Origin: Pseudopyrenochaeta lycopersici | Taxonomy: Eukaryota > Ascomycota > Dothideomycetes > Pleosporales > Pseudopyrenochaetaceae | Assembly: GCA_003313425.1 (NCBI GenBank) | Contig: NHZP01000059.1 | Span: 186,001 to 250,000 of the forward strand | DNA: 64,000 nucleotides | Direction: 5' to 3' | Shown: positions 44,451 to 56,187 of the stretch, piece after piece | How positions within the stretch are numbered: position 1 is the first letter of the stretch | Layout of the letters: each line of letters opens with the position of its first letter | Translations under genes and position numbers: made by a program | The notes under the pieces: generated by a model | Told to the model about the DNA's origin: nothing | What the model saw: the letters and a program-made list of their open reading frames with translations, nothing else | The model's database searches: none

Positions 44451-46545
44451 ATGGCCCCGCGCCGCCTCGAAGCAACAGAGTATTCGGTAGGATGGGTCTG
44501 CGCTCTACCTACCGAGCTTGCCGTTGCAAAGGCAATACTAGATGAAGAACATGAGAAGCCACCTCACGATTCACTCGACTCGAACCTCTACTCACTCGGC
44601 CGCATTGCCAGCCACAACGTCGTCCTATTATGCCTGCCAGGGTAGCACAAATATTGACCAAATTCATATCAATTCGCTTTGGGCTAATGTTTGGTGTAGG
44701 CGGTGGGGTTCCAAGTGTGGAGGCGGACATACGACTGGGAGATGTTGTCCTCAGTCAACCACCCAAACAGCATAGCGGAGTCGTGTAATATGGTTTTGGA
44801 AAGATGGGAAGACATGGTCACGTAAAACGGAAAGGATCGTTGAACGCAGCACCAAAAGTGTTACTGAGCGCGGTGTCGCAGCTACGGGCCGGCCAGCATC
44901 GAAAACGAAGTAATCTCGCAGCGAATCTTGCTGTCTTTGATCAGCCACCGGGTTTCAGCCGCAACAGCAGCAGCGTGCGCGAAGGAGATTCTGTCGCTGA
45001 TTCCGGCAGCCGACGTGGCAGCAACGGAAGCGGCAGGAGAGGCCCTGCAGCATGATTTTTCTGCTCAGTCCCAAAAGTGTGCCAGAACTAAGCCAGTTCA
45101 TCCGTCGAGATATTAAAAAGATATGGACCCACATCCTCGTTATCGAGGCTTTTGTTGCAGAATTAGATCTGCCTTCTCGTTTTGTATCTGGCTGTCTTAT
45201 TCCCATTTGTTTATAGTATGATTTGATCGTCCCTGGGTCCTGATAGGATCCAGCAGCACCCTTATACCGTTGTTAAGTGTATGTCTTCACACAAGCATGA
45301 AGTGGAGAGGGATAGACATATGGTAGCACCCACGAGAGAGCCGTTCCAAAAGGTTCAGCCCGCTTTTCTAAAAGGATATCGGAGGAATGCCTAAAGGTTA
45401 GGGAAAGTTCGATGTCAAACAATCGATATGTGTAACTTGCTAATACTAGATAGCGTCTTGGTTTGTCCTCTTTAATAGACTCGTTTCTTTCGCCGGTCGA
45501 GAGTCTGAACTCGCCCAACTCGATGCACACATCTTGTCAGAGGGCGGCCAGCGCCTCGCGATATACTGTCCCGGTGGCTGTGGGAAGACAGCCCTCGCCC
45601 TCGAATCGATTTACCGCACGAGGGAACAGCAGCCTTCCCGTGCCATCTTCTGGGTGCCAGCGATTAGTCGTGTAAGCATCGAACAAGCGTACCGGGAGAT
45701 AAGAACACTGCTGCATATAACAAATATCTCAGATAACGAAGCTAACGTGAAGCGACTTGTCAAAGCCAGATTGCACGACGAGAGCTTCGGACTGTGGCTG
45801 ATGGTTGCAGACAACGCAGACGATACTAATGTCCTTTTCGATCCACTTGGAGATAACAACGAGAGCGATCGGCTGATTGACTACCTCCCACATAGCCGAA
45901 AAGGCTCTATTATCTTCACTACTCGAACTCAAAAAGCGGCAGTTGGCGTAGCTGTAAGTAATATCATAGCGCTGGGCGAGTTATTAAAACAAGATGCAAC
46001 TAAATTTTTGAAAACACGTCTACTCGAAAAGCATCAGCACGAATTATTAGTTTAAGTGATAGTAGACGAGTTTCTTGATATGCTCACCTACCTCGCCCTT
46101 GCCATTGTTCAAGCAGCTGCATTTATTAACAGGAATAATGCTAGTCTATCTGACTATATTTCCTATTACTGAAACAGCGAGGAAGACGCCGCCGAGCTCC
46201 TCTATAGAGAGTTTGAAGATTAAGAAAGATATCGCAGCACAAAAAGCCCAGTGGCCACAACATAATATATATCCTTTGAACAGATCCAGAGACAAGATGA
46301 GCTAGCTGCTGAGTATTTATCTTTTATAGCGTGTACGGCTAATGATAATATACCGGCATCTATGCTGCCGGCGACTAGCTCTTTGATAGGCCGAACAAAG
46401 GCGGTCGAGACCTTAAAGTCGTATGCGTTTGTTACTAAGCGACAATCTCAAATAAACGGACATCAAAGACAAGAAAAATGGTCCGCCAGGGTATTTGATG
46501 TTCATCCCCTAGTACATATAGTAATGCAAGGCTAGTTGAAAACAC
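44451..46545 (+). pseudogene. NLR pseudogene: PNP/UDP-phosphorylase domain - NB-ARC, cut by the repeat block
   Basis: N-terminus EYSVGWVCALPTELAVAKAI then SLGRIASHNVVLLCLPG is the purine-nucleoside-phosphorylase-like module common in fungal NLRs. It continues as SIRFGLMFGVGGGVPSVEAD, DVVLSQPPKQHSGVV-*-YGFGK (TAA at 44786-44788 for Gln), NAAPKVLLSAVSQLRA, and, after a deletion of the module centre, AATAAACAKEILSLIPAADV (about 44950-45010). NB-ARC: FAGRESELAQLDAH, GGCGKTALALESIY (45573-45615), GLWLMVADNADD, SRKGSIIFTTRTQKA, DMLTYLALAIVQAAAFINR, and FDVHPLVHIVMQG near 46520. Further stops are at former Gln or Arg codons. Sequence similarity ends at about 46545, where extremely AT-rich repeat DNA begins, so the C-terminal sensor is lost or displaced. 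Confidence 0.85.
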
Positions 46546-47090
46546 ATAACCAGTAGAATTTGTTAGTACAGTACCCTTCTAAAAGTTCTCGCCGCGCTAG
46601 TGCGACGCGTTCTATTTTAATAATACTACCTTAACTTTATAGTATTATAATTATACTACTATAATACTAAATTCTTTTAAAAAAAATAGACTAAAATATA
46701 TATAAATATTTTAATTTAATAGTTTAGTAGTAAAATTAAATTATTAGTATACTATATAGTAGTATTATCGTTACTAAAGTTACTAATATATTTAGTTATA
46801 GTAAATAATATATATATAATATTCGAAAAAAAGTTAATAAATTAGTAAAATAATAAATAAACTCTATAGTAGTAAACTAGTTATATTATTACTTTATTAG
46901 AAGAAAACTATCTATTATAAAGTATTTATATAGCTAAAAATTATATATAAAAAACTAACTAAAGAAGTAGTAATTATAAATCTAAATAGTACTACTTTAA
47001 AGCTACTTAGCTATTTTATATTATAATAGTATCTTAAAATATAAAGCTTTACTAAACTTTTTTATAAGAAGTATATAATATATAATAAAT
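46546..47090. other. Extremely AT-rich block
   Basis: Roughly four fifths A+T with long A/T/TA stretches. No gene. Probably deeply RIP-mutated repeat debris separating the NLR pseudogene from the copia relic. Confidence 0.6.
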
Positions 47091-47215
47091 TGTTGGCGGG
47101 CAGCAGGCAGGAGGAACTAGGTTGATTACTACTAAATGAGACACAAGGGAACTATTTACCCTGTGAATGCTTATATAACAGAGCACGTAAGAAGCTAACT
47201 GTGTTAGCTAACACA
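47091..47215 (-). repeat. 3' LTR of the copia relic (125 bp)
   Basis: On the minus strand it starts TGTGTTAGCTAACACAG and ends CCCGCCAACA (TG...CA). A TTATATAAGC promoter-like box lies inside (47170-47179). Directly before it on the minus strand is a run of 15 G (15 C on the plus strand, 47216-47230), which can serve as the polypurine tract. No second copy was found in the window. Confidence 0.6.
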
Positions 47216-49940
47216 CCCCCCCCCCCCCCCAGCTTAAGTGAATGAAGAGCACGAAAGCTGTAAATAAGTGTCCTTAAGCGTCTGCCTCTACTATAGTTAG
47301 TAGTACTACCCCCCTAGGTCTTGTAGACTGAGAGCAGTACTCTCTGATTCCTCTCGAAGCCTTAATAGGTTACTTAGTCCAAGCTGTTATATGAAGTTAG
47401 CATGCTTCTGTCGACTAAGGATCTTTATAAGGCTATTAGCCGGCATCCCTGTAGTAGCCTTCTAGTCTACCTGTAGTCTGCCTTCTATTACCTCCTAACG
47501 TAACTAATAATAGTGTACGTCTATATACTTTAGCTTTGTCTAAAGCTTATTAACTACCTTTATTATAATTAAGATAGTCTACTAGTTATTATACTATAGT
47601 GCTAGTATAAACTTAGAGTTAAATTAAATAGCTTAAAAGAAGCGTTACTACTATTCTATCTCTAATCTTATAAGGGATAGAGATAGTAGCTTAGCCTTAG
47701 TAGTTAATTTTATAACTAATTATTAGACTATTACCTTCTAGTTAATAGGTAGTCTATATAGTTTAAAGATATAGCCTTAAGAGCTTTAATAAGTCTTAGG
47801 CTTATCTATAAAAGCTGTATCTAATATACTATAAAAGAGAAGTTCTTAGCCTAGCTCTTACTAAGCTAGCGTTATAACGCTAGTTATGCTGTACTAGATA
47901 TCCCCTAATACTTAAATAGCTAGGTGCTTTATACCTATTAGGTACCTCTACATATAGTTAGCAGCGTATAAGTACTTTTGCTTTAGATTCTGTAGGTAGC
48001 GTGTAAAGATTAAGTACGCTCTTACAACGTCTAGTCTTGTTAATATTAATATATACGCTAGTAATCTAACTAGCTGCTAGTACTTTTATATTTAAGTAGC
48101 ACTTAATTCCTCTATTAAAGGCAGGAGGACGTTATGTCTTAGGAGTGCGTCTAAGTATCTTACGCTAGACTTTAAAGTAAACTTTACTATAATCTTATTA
48201 ATAAATAAGTCCTATACTAGGTAGATAAATTAAGTAGGCTCCTTATAGATTATATAAATACTAAGAAACTACTTTAGCTTACCTAGCTTATAGATCTTAT
48301 ACGTTCTAAGTATCTAGTACTTAAACGTATAGTAGTAGCTTATATTAAGTAGATAGATAAGGACAATAATATTATCTATATAGAAAAAGATAATTAGATA
48401 GTTATTTATATATAGGTATAGTGCTCCTAGTATAGGCTTTAACTTAACCTTTTTTAAGGTTCATAAGAGCTCCTAGTACTATAGTAGTAGTACTACCTTA
48501 AAACTATAGAGCGCTTACTAAAGCTTAAGAAGCTTACTAAACTTATCTATAAACCTTTTAAGCGTATAATAGTATATCTTACGTAGTAATTAAGTATTAA
48601 GAAAAGCGTTTAGGGCGTTAAACTAAAATATTTTTAAGTTAAATACTACTACTAGTGCTATAAGAGATTAAAAGACCTTAATAGCTAATATTATAGTATA
48701 CGTCTCACTCTATACCTCTTGCAGGTCTCCTTATATATATATACGCGCCTTAAACTTATATAGGTACCTGTCTTTATTAAACTTAATTTCCTTTTAAATT
48801 AAGTTTCTTTAACTAAGACTGTCCTAACTATGCGTATTAACTGCCTTATATAATAGCAGATTATACAGCGCTTTAGCTCCTCTTTGTAGTTAATATATAG
48901 TTACCTTAAGCTATTACCTCTTAGGTAAGTTTAATAGTAAGGTAGTACTAACGTACTAAGAATCGATCCTATCCCTTCTTCGTTAAGCTTTAGGATAGCC
49001 CTTATATAATAGTTAATTTATAGTACTATCCTATACTACTAGTTTAGCTAAAATTTTATAAGCTATTCTCCTTTAGTTAAGCTTTAGAATAGCTTAGAAT
49101 TTACTAGGTTTCCTTACTAGTAACCTATTTTATACCTTAGTACTTACGCTTTACGCTACCTAAACGCTAAGAATATTATTAATAAGATATATCTTATTAT
49201 TCTCTTTCTTAAATAGAAATACTTTAGAGATTATTCTTACTTTTATATACTATAGTCTATACGTATATTTTAATTATATATATATACTACTTTAAGCACG
49301 TATTTACTTTCTAAAACTTTCTAATTAGGTAATTCTCTAACTTTAGCTTATATATAATACTCTTAAGTATTTCTCCTAGTATTAGTAACTTTACTTAACT
49401 AATAATACTACTTAACTAATAGTTAAATCTTAAGTTTACTTATAAAAGCTTAAAGATTCCTTCTAGTTTTACTTTAACTTTTACTTTTACTTCTATATCT
49501 ACTTTTACTTCTATCTAACTTTTATTATTTACCTTAATAGTAGATAGCTTTTATAATAAAGAGTCTTCTAGCTAGTAGCTTAAATTTTGAGCCTATTAGA
49601 AAGATAACGCGTTGGCTAAAGTATAGGTAGCTTATAATTAACTTAAAGAAAAGGCTTATTAATGCTAAGAGAAGGATAAGAATAAAGCTATAGGGGATTT
49701 AGAACTAGTTATCTTAGAAAACTCTATTATTAAAGACGTAGAGTACTCTAAATTTATACTAATAAGCTCCTATACTAATTTATTAACTAAAGAAGTTAAC
49801 TTATATTCCTTCTCTTATAATATAATATAGTATACTTTAAGAGCTTATTAGATATAGCTACGTAAGGAAGCTACTAATCTAAGTCTCCCTAAGAACTTTA
49901 ATAACTATCTTGCTCTAAGTAGCTTTCTAGGTTTACTAGT
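47091..49940 (-). mobile_element. Ty1/copia-type LTR retrotransposon relic, 5'-truncated
   Basis: The minus strand translates, through many TAA/TAG codons, to copia reverse transcriptase and RNase H in order: YLYKFKARIYIQGDLQEV (about 48725-48780), SLIALVVVFNLKIF, FFYIDNIIVLS in place of the catalytic YVDD motif (about 48365-48400), RLDVVRAY, AANYM-RYLIGIKHLAI and AFIDKPKTY-SS-GYIFKL. This is the usual copia order. Only the 3' LTR is present. The other end stops near 49940 within upstream pol, where less AT-rich DNA resumes. Heavy RIP; inactive. Confidence 0.8.
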
Positions 49941-50330
49941 ATTGTGCCGTTGCACAGGGTACCTGGGCAATCAGGTGATGATGGGTTTCCTTTGTCAGCG
50001 AAATTTGGTGATGAGACTTGGAGATGCGAGAGATCTCAACATCATGCACCATGCACCACACACCACGATAATTCACTTCAAAACTAAGATTTAGCAAAGT
50101 AGCTAGTGCATTAGCTACGTTAATTCAATGAGATTTCAGACCATTTTATTTATTACTTTTAATCAGGCTCCATACTTACCTTCGTTTCTAGCAGACTGCA
50201 CAGGCAGGGCTGCTCCTGTTATTCACGCACGTTTAATTCTAACGTTACCTCTTATTCACAACACTAGAACTGCGGGATTATACTAAACCACCTTATTAAC
50301 TCTACAAATAATAGCGAAGCCTAAGGGGCG
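49941..50330. other. Island of less AT-rich DNA between transposon relics
   Basis: Contains CATCATGCACCATGCACCAC-type simple repeats and no frame. It retains CpA dinucleotides, so it probably escaped RIP, either as old host DNA or a more recent insertion. Confidence 0.45.
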
Positions 50331-52190
50331 TAACAGTCTGTTCTAGTTAGGCTATAGCTAATAAGAGCAGAAAGAGCCTACATAGCATTAAACTGTTAAC
50401 GTTAAAAACACAAATATAAGAGCGCTATATTATAATACAGAGATTATAAAATTACCTAGAAAGAGCTAGGTGTCTGTTTAACCCTAACAAACCTTTAAGA
50501 GGGATAGCGCTGTTACAGCTACCTCCTCTATATTTTTAGAGCTAAGAGTTAACAGGGACTAGCTCTGTTAAGGCTGTATCCTTATTATCTTACTATAATA
50601 AATTAAGACTTCCTATAAGATAAGTAGAAGCTAACTTAGTAGTAAGATAAGAAGAAGATAAATAAGAATAAGATAATAGAAAATAAAAACAAGAATAACT
50701 ATAAATAATTAGGAAATAATTTAGAAGTAGTACAGTATTAGATTTTAGTTAATTATTAGCGTTAGTAAGGAACTGCCTAGTAGTTACAGTCTCCTTATTT
50801 AGTTATACTAAAGGGCTGCAGCAGCCTATTCAGGATTTAGCCTTTAGCTATCCTTATAGCTAAATTAACACTAGATTTGCTGTTATTTAGATTAGATCTT
50901 AAGCCTGCTATTAAAGTTATTAAAAAACACACTATAGATACTAGTAAAGTACTTATACCTATAAGGCTAGTAAGGAAAGACTTTCTATTTACAGGAAAAG
51001 ATATTACTAAGTTCCTAGATAACTTTAATCGCTAGGCAGATAATAGCAGCTATAATAACTATTAAAAGATAAGAATCCTTCTAGATTTCTATAACACTAT
51101 ATATAGAAGCTTTATTAAGAAAATAAGGCTATATAAGGCACTAGACTAGAAGAAGCTTTAAGAAGTAATAAAAGAGTATTAGCATAATTAAGATGTAGCT
51201 TAACGCATAAGAACGCGAGCGTTCCTAGAGACCTATATTTCTAAGATATTAAGAAAATTCCTAGGACTATCTAAGTATTTAACTAACTTCGCAGCGTACA
51301 GTAACGCTTACATTAAGATAGGCTAGCTGCATAAGATAGAGGCTAGCTTCTTTTTCGCTAGAGGCCTTCTAAGAGAAGACTAGGACATAATCTTTATCTA
51401 TATATATAAAAGGCTAATTCTAGATAAGCTAGAGAGTTTTAATATTAAGAAGATTTACACGTATCTTAAGCGCGTGTACTACTAGAGAGAGGGGATAAAA
51501 CAGATATCTCCTAGCTATATAGAAAGAGAGGCTAAGCTTACACACTAGATCCTAGATTAAGAAAAGAAAACTGTAATAGGCTGCGCCCTTTAAGCAGGAG
51601 AGGCTTCGCTACTATCGCACGGGGAAAGAACTCCTTAATCTCCTCTGCCCCCTTTTCTTATTAGCTCGTACAAGTTAGCAGCCAAAGGAGCATGTTCCTT
51701 TTTACTCGTATAAACATATATATATATCCTCTAAGGATACCTGTAACCTCTTCTCTATCTTTCTCCTTCTGTAGTATAGGACAAATGCACACTCGTTAGT
51801 TAGGCCTCTTCGCCCATAACATAAGGAGAAAGATTAATAACCTAAAAAAAGTAATGGACAGATACTAAGGGCCCTTAAACTAACAAGCGTATAAGCTATA
51901 ATAATAAGAGCACTAGATGCAGATAACAGGAGCCTTAGGATAGCAGCAACACTAGCTGCACTAGCACGCACCTTAGCAATACTAGTTGCATTAGCACGAC
52001 CCCTAATAACTACGTAATAACTAACTCTTAGTAGAAGATCTATTAGTAATAGTTAACTCCTTACGAGATAGCCTTAATAAGTTAGCTAGTTAATAGCAGA
52101 GCTAGCTGTACGAGTTATTACAGAACTAAGTTTAGGAGCTAAAGAACTTAGTTACTGAATTAAGCAGTGTATAGACAGTACGCACAGTCT
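50331..52190 (+). mobile_element. Gag-like remnant of an LTR retrotransposon
   Basis: The plus strand, read through stops, gives a gag-type protein at about 50940-51600: KDFLFTGKDITKFLDNFN, RAFLETYISKILRKFLGL, EASFFFARGLLRED and SPSYIEREAKLTH. This resembles the gag region of fungal gypsy-type elements with a capsid-like helical core. No protease or RT follows before the next gag-like segment at 52.2 kb, so this is a separate, truncated element or a duplicated gag. An LTR could not be delimited. Confidence 0.45.
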
Positions 52191-52718
52191 CTACCTCCTT
52201 TTTAATAGAATAGTAAGACTCTCTTATATAAGAGATTAAGAAACTAAAACTACTAAATATAGAAGTCTTTAAGAAAGGCTCGTATAAGTAATATCTTTAA
52301 TAAAAAATAAAAGTCTAAGTAAAGCTGTACAGAGACTGTGCAGCCTACCTAGATAATAATAGTAGAGTAAATTACGTTATTACTTATATAACAGGCTAAG
52401 CGTTTAACGCCCTTAGCTTATATATAATAAACCTTACAAATAGGCTAGTAACACTATCCCTCTTTAAGCTATAGTCCTACCTTAATAACTTCTTTAAGGA
52501 CCCTACAGTAAGAGAGAAAGCCCTTAAATACCTTTATACGACTAAGTAAGGAAGAACAGAATTTAACTCTTATATCTAAGCGTTTAACCTTAAGCTCCTT
52601 AAAGCTAGGTTAGATAACGTAAGCTACGTTTAGAAGATTAACTATCTTAAGAGTAGCTTAAATAGTAAGCTGCTAAGAACCTAAGCAGGTTATTAACTAC
52701 TATTTAGAGAAATATATA

Positions 52719-54556
52719 ACGTGAGCGGCAAGCGAAACGCCCAGGTAAGCGAAACGCCCACCCCACCAAGCTTTACAACTTTGCACGTTAACAACTCAAT
52801 GCTACAAAAAGCTACTACAGCTTATAGTAGCTTAAATTAATCCTCTACTTCTACTATATCTTTCTTACACGTGCGCTTATTGTGTCCTGCCTCTCCACAA
52901 GTTTTACAGCGTCGGATACCCCTTGTACTAGCACCTGTTTGAGCCCTCTCCGCACGCCTCTCCACCTCAAGTTGGGCATCAACGTCCCTCTGAGTAATTA
53001 AGTCCTCTCCCTCCTCCTTTGATAGGGCCCCTCCCTGCTGGATCCGCTTTTTCTTACGCTTTTTCTGCTCAGAAGCAGCTCTATTTGCCTGCTCAAGACT
53101 AGCTACTCTAGCTTCCAGCAACGTGTGTGAGTGTACCTTCAATGTTGATCCCTTTTTAACTTGTAACACCATCTCAATGATAGAATCAGGAGAGGAACTC
53201 TTATAGTCACGAATCCTCTTCATAATTAGTGTTGTTTGAGCCTCTATCTCCCAGGCGTTGCTGGGTGTTTTGGGGTACCAGGGGTGGTAGAGGTGGTGTC
53301 GGCGTGCGAGGCTTCACCTCAAGCTTTAATAGCACCACCTCTGGGCTGTGTGGGACTAGGCCAGTTGCTTGGAAGCTAGATAGAATATTCTGCTGTGAGA
53401 ACGAGGTCTCGAATACCTCCTTAAAGGAAGCTAGGAATGCTTTTTTGTCAATATGGGTGATATGACTGTCTGCCAAGACCCTAATATCTCGCCGGTATGC
53501 CTGCTTCAATGGCGCAAAGCAGCCCACATCAAGCGGCTGCAGGATATGGGATGAATGGGAAGGCATACAGAGGGTAATTATCTTGTTCTCCTCACATAGA
53601 TCCTGGAAGGCAAGTGAATTATAGCTCTCGTGGCCATCAATTACTAGTAGCCGGTGACTGCCTACTGTCCGGGCTGCTGTATGCTGGATAAAGTGCTGTA
53701 GCCAGGCTAGACCAAGTTCGTTGTTGGTCCAGCCGTTCTTACTAAGGCCTATACGCCAGCCCTTAGATAGATCAGGCAACCAGGACTTGTCGTGGTTCTT
53801 GGCTTTGAAGATAATGAAGGGTGGAATTGTCCAGCCCATAGCGTTGATACCAGCAATCAACGTCACCCACTCGCGGTTGCCAGGTTGTATCCCCAGTGGT
53901 CGAGTACGTCTCTCAGACGCAGTTACCACCTTGACGGACCCTCCTACGCCCATGGTAAAGCCAGTCTCGTCAAAGTTATAGGTATCTTCATCTAGGACGC
54001 CGTACTTGGCTTTGATGTTGCGTACAAGGTCAAACCAGGGGCTAATAACAGCTGGATCGCTGCATAGGACTCTCTGGTAGTCGCGTGGCCTACTTAGTTG
54101 GGATTTAATCTCAGGCTTACGAGAGACGAAGTTTCTGGCCCATTTTTCTCCCACCTAGCCACTACCACGAGCAGCTAGCAACTGATTCGCTATCTCACGG
54201 AGATAAGACAGTGTAGGGGCAAATCCTCGCGCGTCTAGCTTCCTTATATATTGGATAATCGCGTCTTCCTCGTGCCTGTTAAGCTTTGACGAGTTAGGTT
54301 AGCTGTCGCGTCGTGAAAGCTTTCCAGCGCGTCGGTCGCGGAGAGTCCTTCTAGGAACGTTGTAGACTGCTGCAGCTCGTCGATCACTTAATGTCGCGTC
54401 TTTTTTCATTGCTTGGATAGCTAAGATAATTCTATCCTCACAAGGGAGTAATTCAATATTAAGTTGTTGAGACATTGCAGTTGAAGGTAGAAGGAGGTGT
54501 GGTCTTGGCAAGAGTGGGCGTTTCGCTTACCTGGGCGTTTCGCTTGCCGCTCACGT
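52719..54556 (-). mobile_element. Pogo/Fot1-like DNA transposon, nearly complete (1838 bp)
   Basis: 43-bp inverted repeats (52719-52761 and 54514-54556, identical) start ACGTGAGCGGCAAGCGAAAC and are flanked by TA duplications (52717-52718, 54557-54558). Each repeat contains AAGCGAAACGCCCA and AGCGAAACGCCCA in tandem, possible transposase-binding sites. GC content is well above the surrounding RIP-degraded DNA, so the insertion is young. The transposase gene is on the minus strand. Confidence 0.93.
52837..54475 (-). pseudogene. Pogo/Fot1-like transposase with two stops and one frameshift
   Basis: Start MSQQLNIELLPCEDR at 54475. N-terminal psq-type helix-turn-helix: RRAAAVYNVPRRTLRDRRAG. TAA at 54299-54301 and TAG at 54155-54157 interrupt the same frame (both fit former Gln codons). 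DDE catalytic core: YNFDETGFTMG, LLVIDGHESYNS, HILQPLDVGCFAPLKQAY, all three Asp intact. Near 53207-53223 a frameshift separates the core from the C-terminal part: a Lys/Arg-rich coiled region (EQKKRKKKRIQQGGALS) and a zinc knuckle CKTCGEAGHNKRTC (C-x2-C-x4-H-x4-C). Full length about 545 residues, normal for the family. It is probably recently inactivated; read-through or trans-mobilisation cannot be excluded from sequence alone. Confidence 0.9.
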
Positions 54557-54836
54557 TAAAGAGTTTATATAATAGACTAGGGTAACCTAGGAAAATTTAA
54601 GAGCTATAGAGAGAATTACTATAAGTAAGAGCTATATAGGTAACGCGTATAATACACAGAGATAACTAATAACCTAAAGAGATAATAATAAGATAGACTA
54701 GATAACTTCTATAGGAGCTTACTAGCTCTATGCGAAACCTAGAAAAGAATTCTAGAGAATACGTAAACAGGTCTAAGAAAGAAAAGAGAATAGCGCCTAT
54801 TTAAAGTACAGTCTATACAACTACTAAGTAGCCTAG

Positions 54837-55225
54837 TGTTACGATCCTGCCAGGACCCTGTCCCAGTGGCCCCAACTGGACCTCACCAAGTATTGGACAA
54901 CAACCGAGGTCACGTGACGTGCTCAGTTGATCAGTCTGATCAGTGACACTGAGCACACCGAGCACACTAAGCAACATGCATAACCTCTATGTATATAGAT
55001 CCCCACAATGGACCCTTATAGCCCAGTGTGTTCAACTCAATATTATACTCTACAGTATAGTGATAGTAATACTGATTGTTCTCAACCCTTAATACTCTTT
55101 ACAGAAGCGCCCTCTTACTATCTTAGTATTAAACCCCCTTCCATCTAGTCCCTCACTCTATCCCAGAGAACTAACCTTACAACCTTATTAGTTATCTTCA
55201 CCAATAGCCCTTAGGATTCTTCACA
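54837..55225 (+). repeat. Chromovirus 5' LTR
   Basis: 389 bp, TGTTACGATCC ... GATTCTTCACA. It differs from the 3' LTR at about 13 positions by eye, all transitions. Confidence 0.95.
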
Positions 55226-55227
55226 CT

Positions 55228-56187
55228 TTGAACACCCTCAAGATAAGTGACACTGAGATAGAGACCACCAACCATCATACCACAAGGCCAGGTAACGCTG
55301 TCGCTAAACCAGACCTCTTCTATGGGGATCAGTTCAGGCTCGAAGACTGGCTACTCCAGTTCAACCTGTTCTTCAAGTTCAACGCGACCACCATAGACGA
55401 CGACAACTAAGCAGTACTTATGTCAAGCTACATGAGAGGCGAAGCTGCTAAATGGGTAAAACCCTACCTAGTCAAGTACATAAGTGATAAAGAGAAGCCT
55501 TAAGAACTTATCGTCATATTCGAAAATACAGAAAGATTTAAAACATGCATGCGCCAAGCGTTTAGTCTCCCAAACGTAGCAACTATTGCAAAGCGCAAGA
55601 TCCAAAACATACGACAAACCAGGTCTGCAGCCAACTACACTAACAAATTTCTAGGTTACGCCAGACAGACCAGTTAGAATAACGACACCCTAAAAACCAT
55701 GTACAAACAAGGCCTGAAAGCGAACGTCCAGACCGAGCTCATGCGTACAAGCACGAAAATCACGACACTAGACAACCTAATTAATAAAACTATCTAACTA
55801 GATGTAGAGCTCTATAAGCTCTATATACAACTTAGAGGACGACTACCAGGACAAACAAAAGAAGACAAGAAACCCCAGAAGGATCATCGCAATAAGCTAA
55901 ACAACAGTCGCCCACGACATCAGTATTAACCACAGGGAGTGCCCGGACAGTACCTGTTAGGGGGCCCCAAGGCAATGCATTTAGATAACCTTAACAAGGA
56001 AAAGTCAAGTAAGGGCAGAAAGAAAAAAGAAATAACCTGTTTTAACTACAATAAGAAAGGCTATATAGCTAAAGACTGCAGAAGTAAGAACAAGGTGACC
56101 CCCCAGATCAACATAATAGTAGTAAAAGGAGAAAACAGCGACGACGAAACATGGGAAGTCATCGCAACCCAAGAGGAAGAAGCTTAA
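55228..56187 (+). pseudogene. Chromovirus gag (broken)
   Basis: Frame after the 5' LTR: KPDLFYGDQFRLEDWLLQFN (capsid start), then SSYMRGEAAKWVKPYL and IAKRKIQNIRQTRSAANYTN, interrupted by TAA/TAG. A nucleocapsid zinc knuckle at 56040-56085 reads C-F-N-Y-N-K-K-G-Y-I-A-K-D-C: the second Cys and the His of the CCHC motif are both Tyr, each explained by one transition in CpA context. No ATG start is visible near 55230. It would normally form the virus-like particle that packages element RNA. Confidence 0.8.

Noticed and set aside
55228..55410. Gag start at the beginning of the open frame
   Set aside because: The first codon is TTG and no ATG is near; the true start may have been lost by mutation, so gag is listed as a broken gene.
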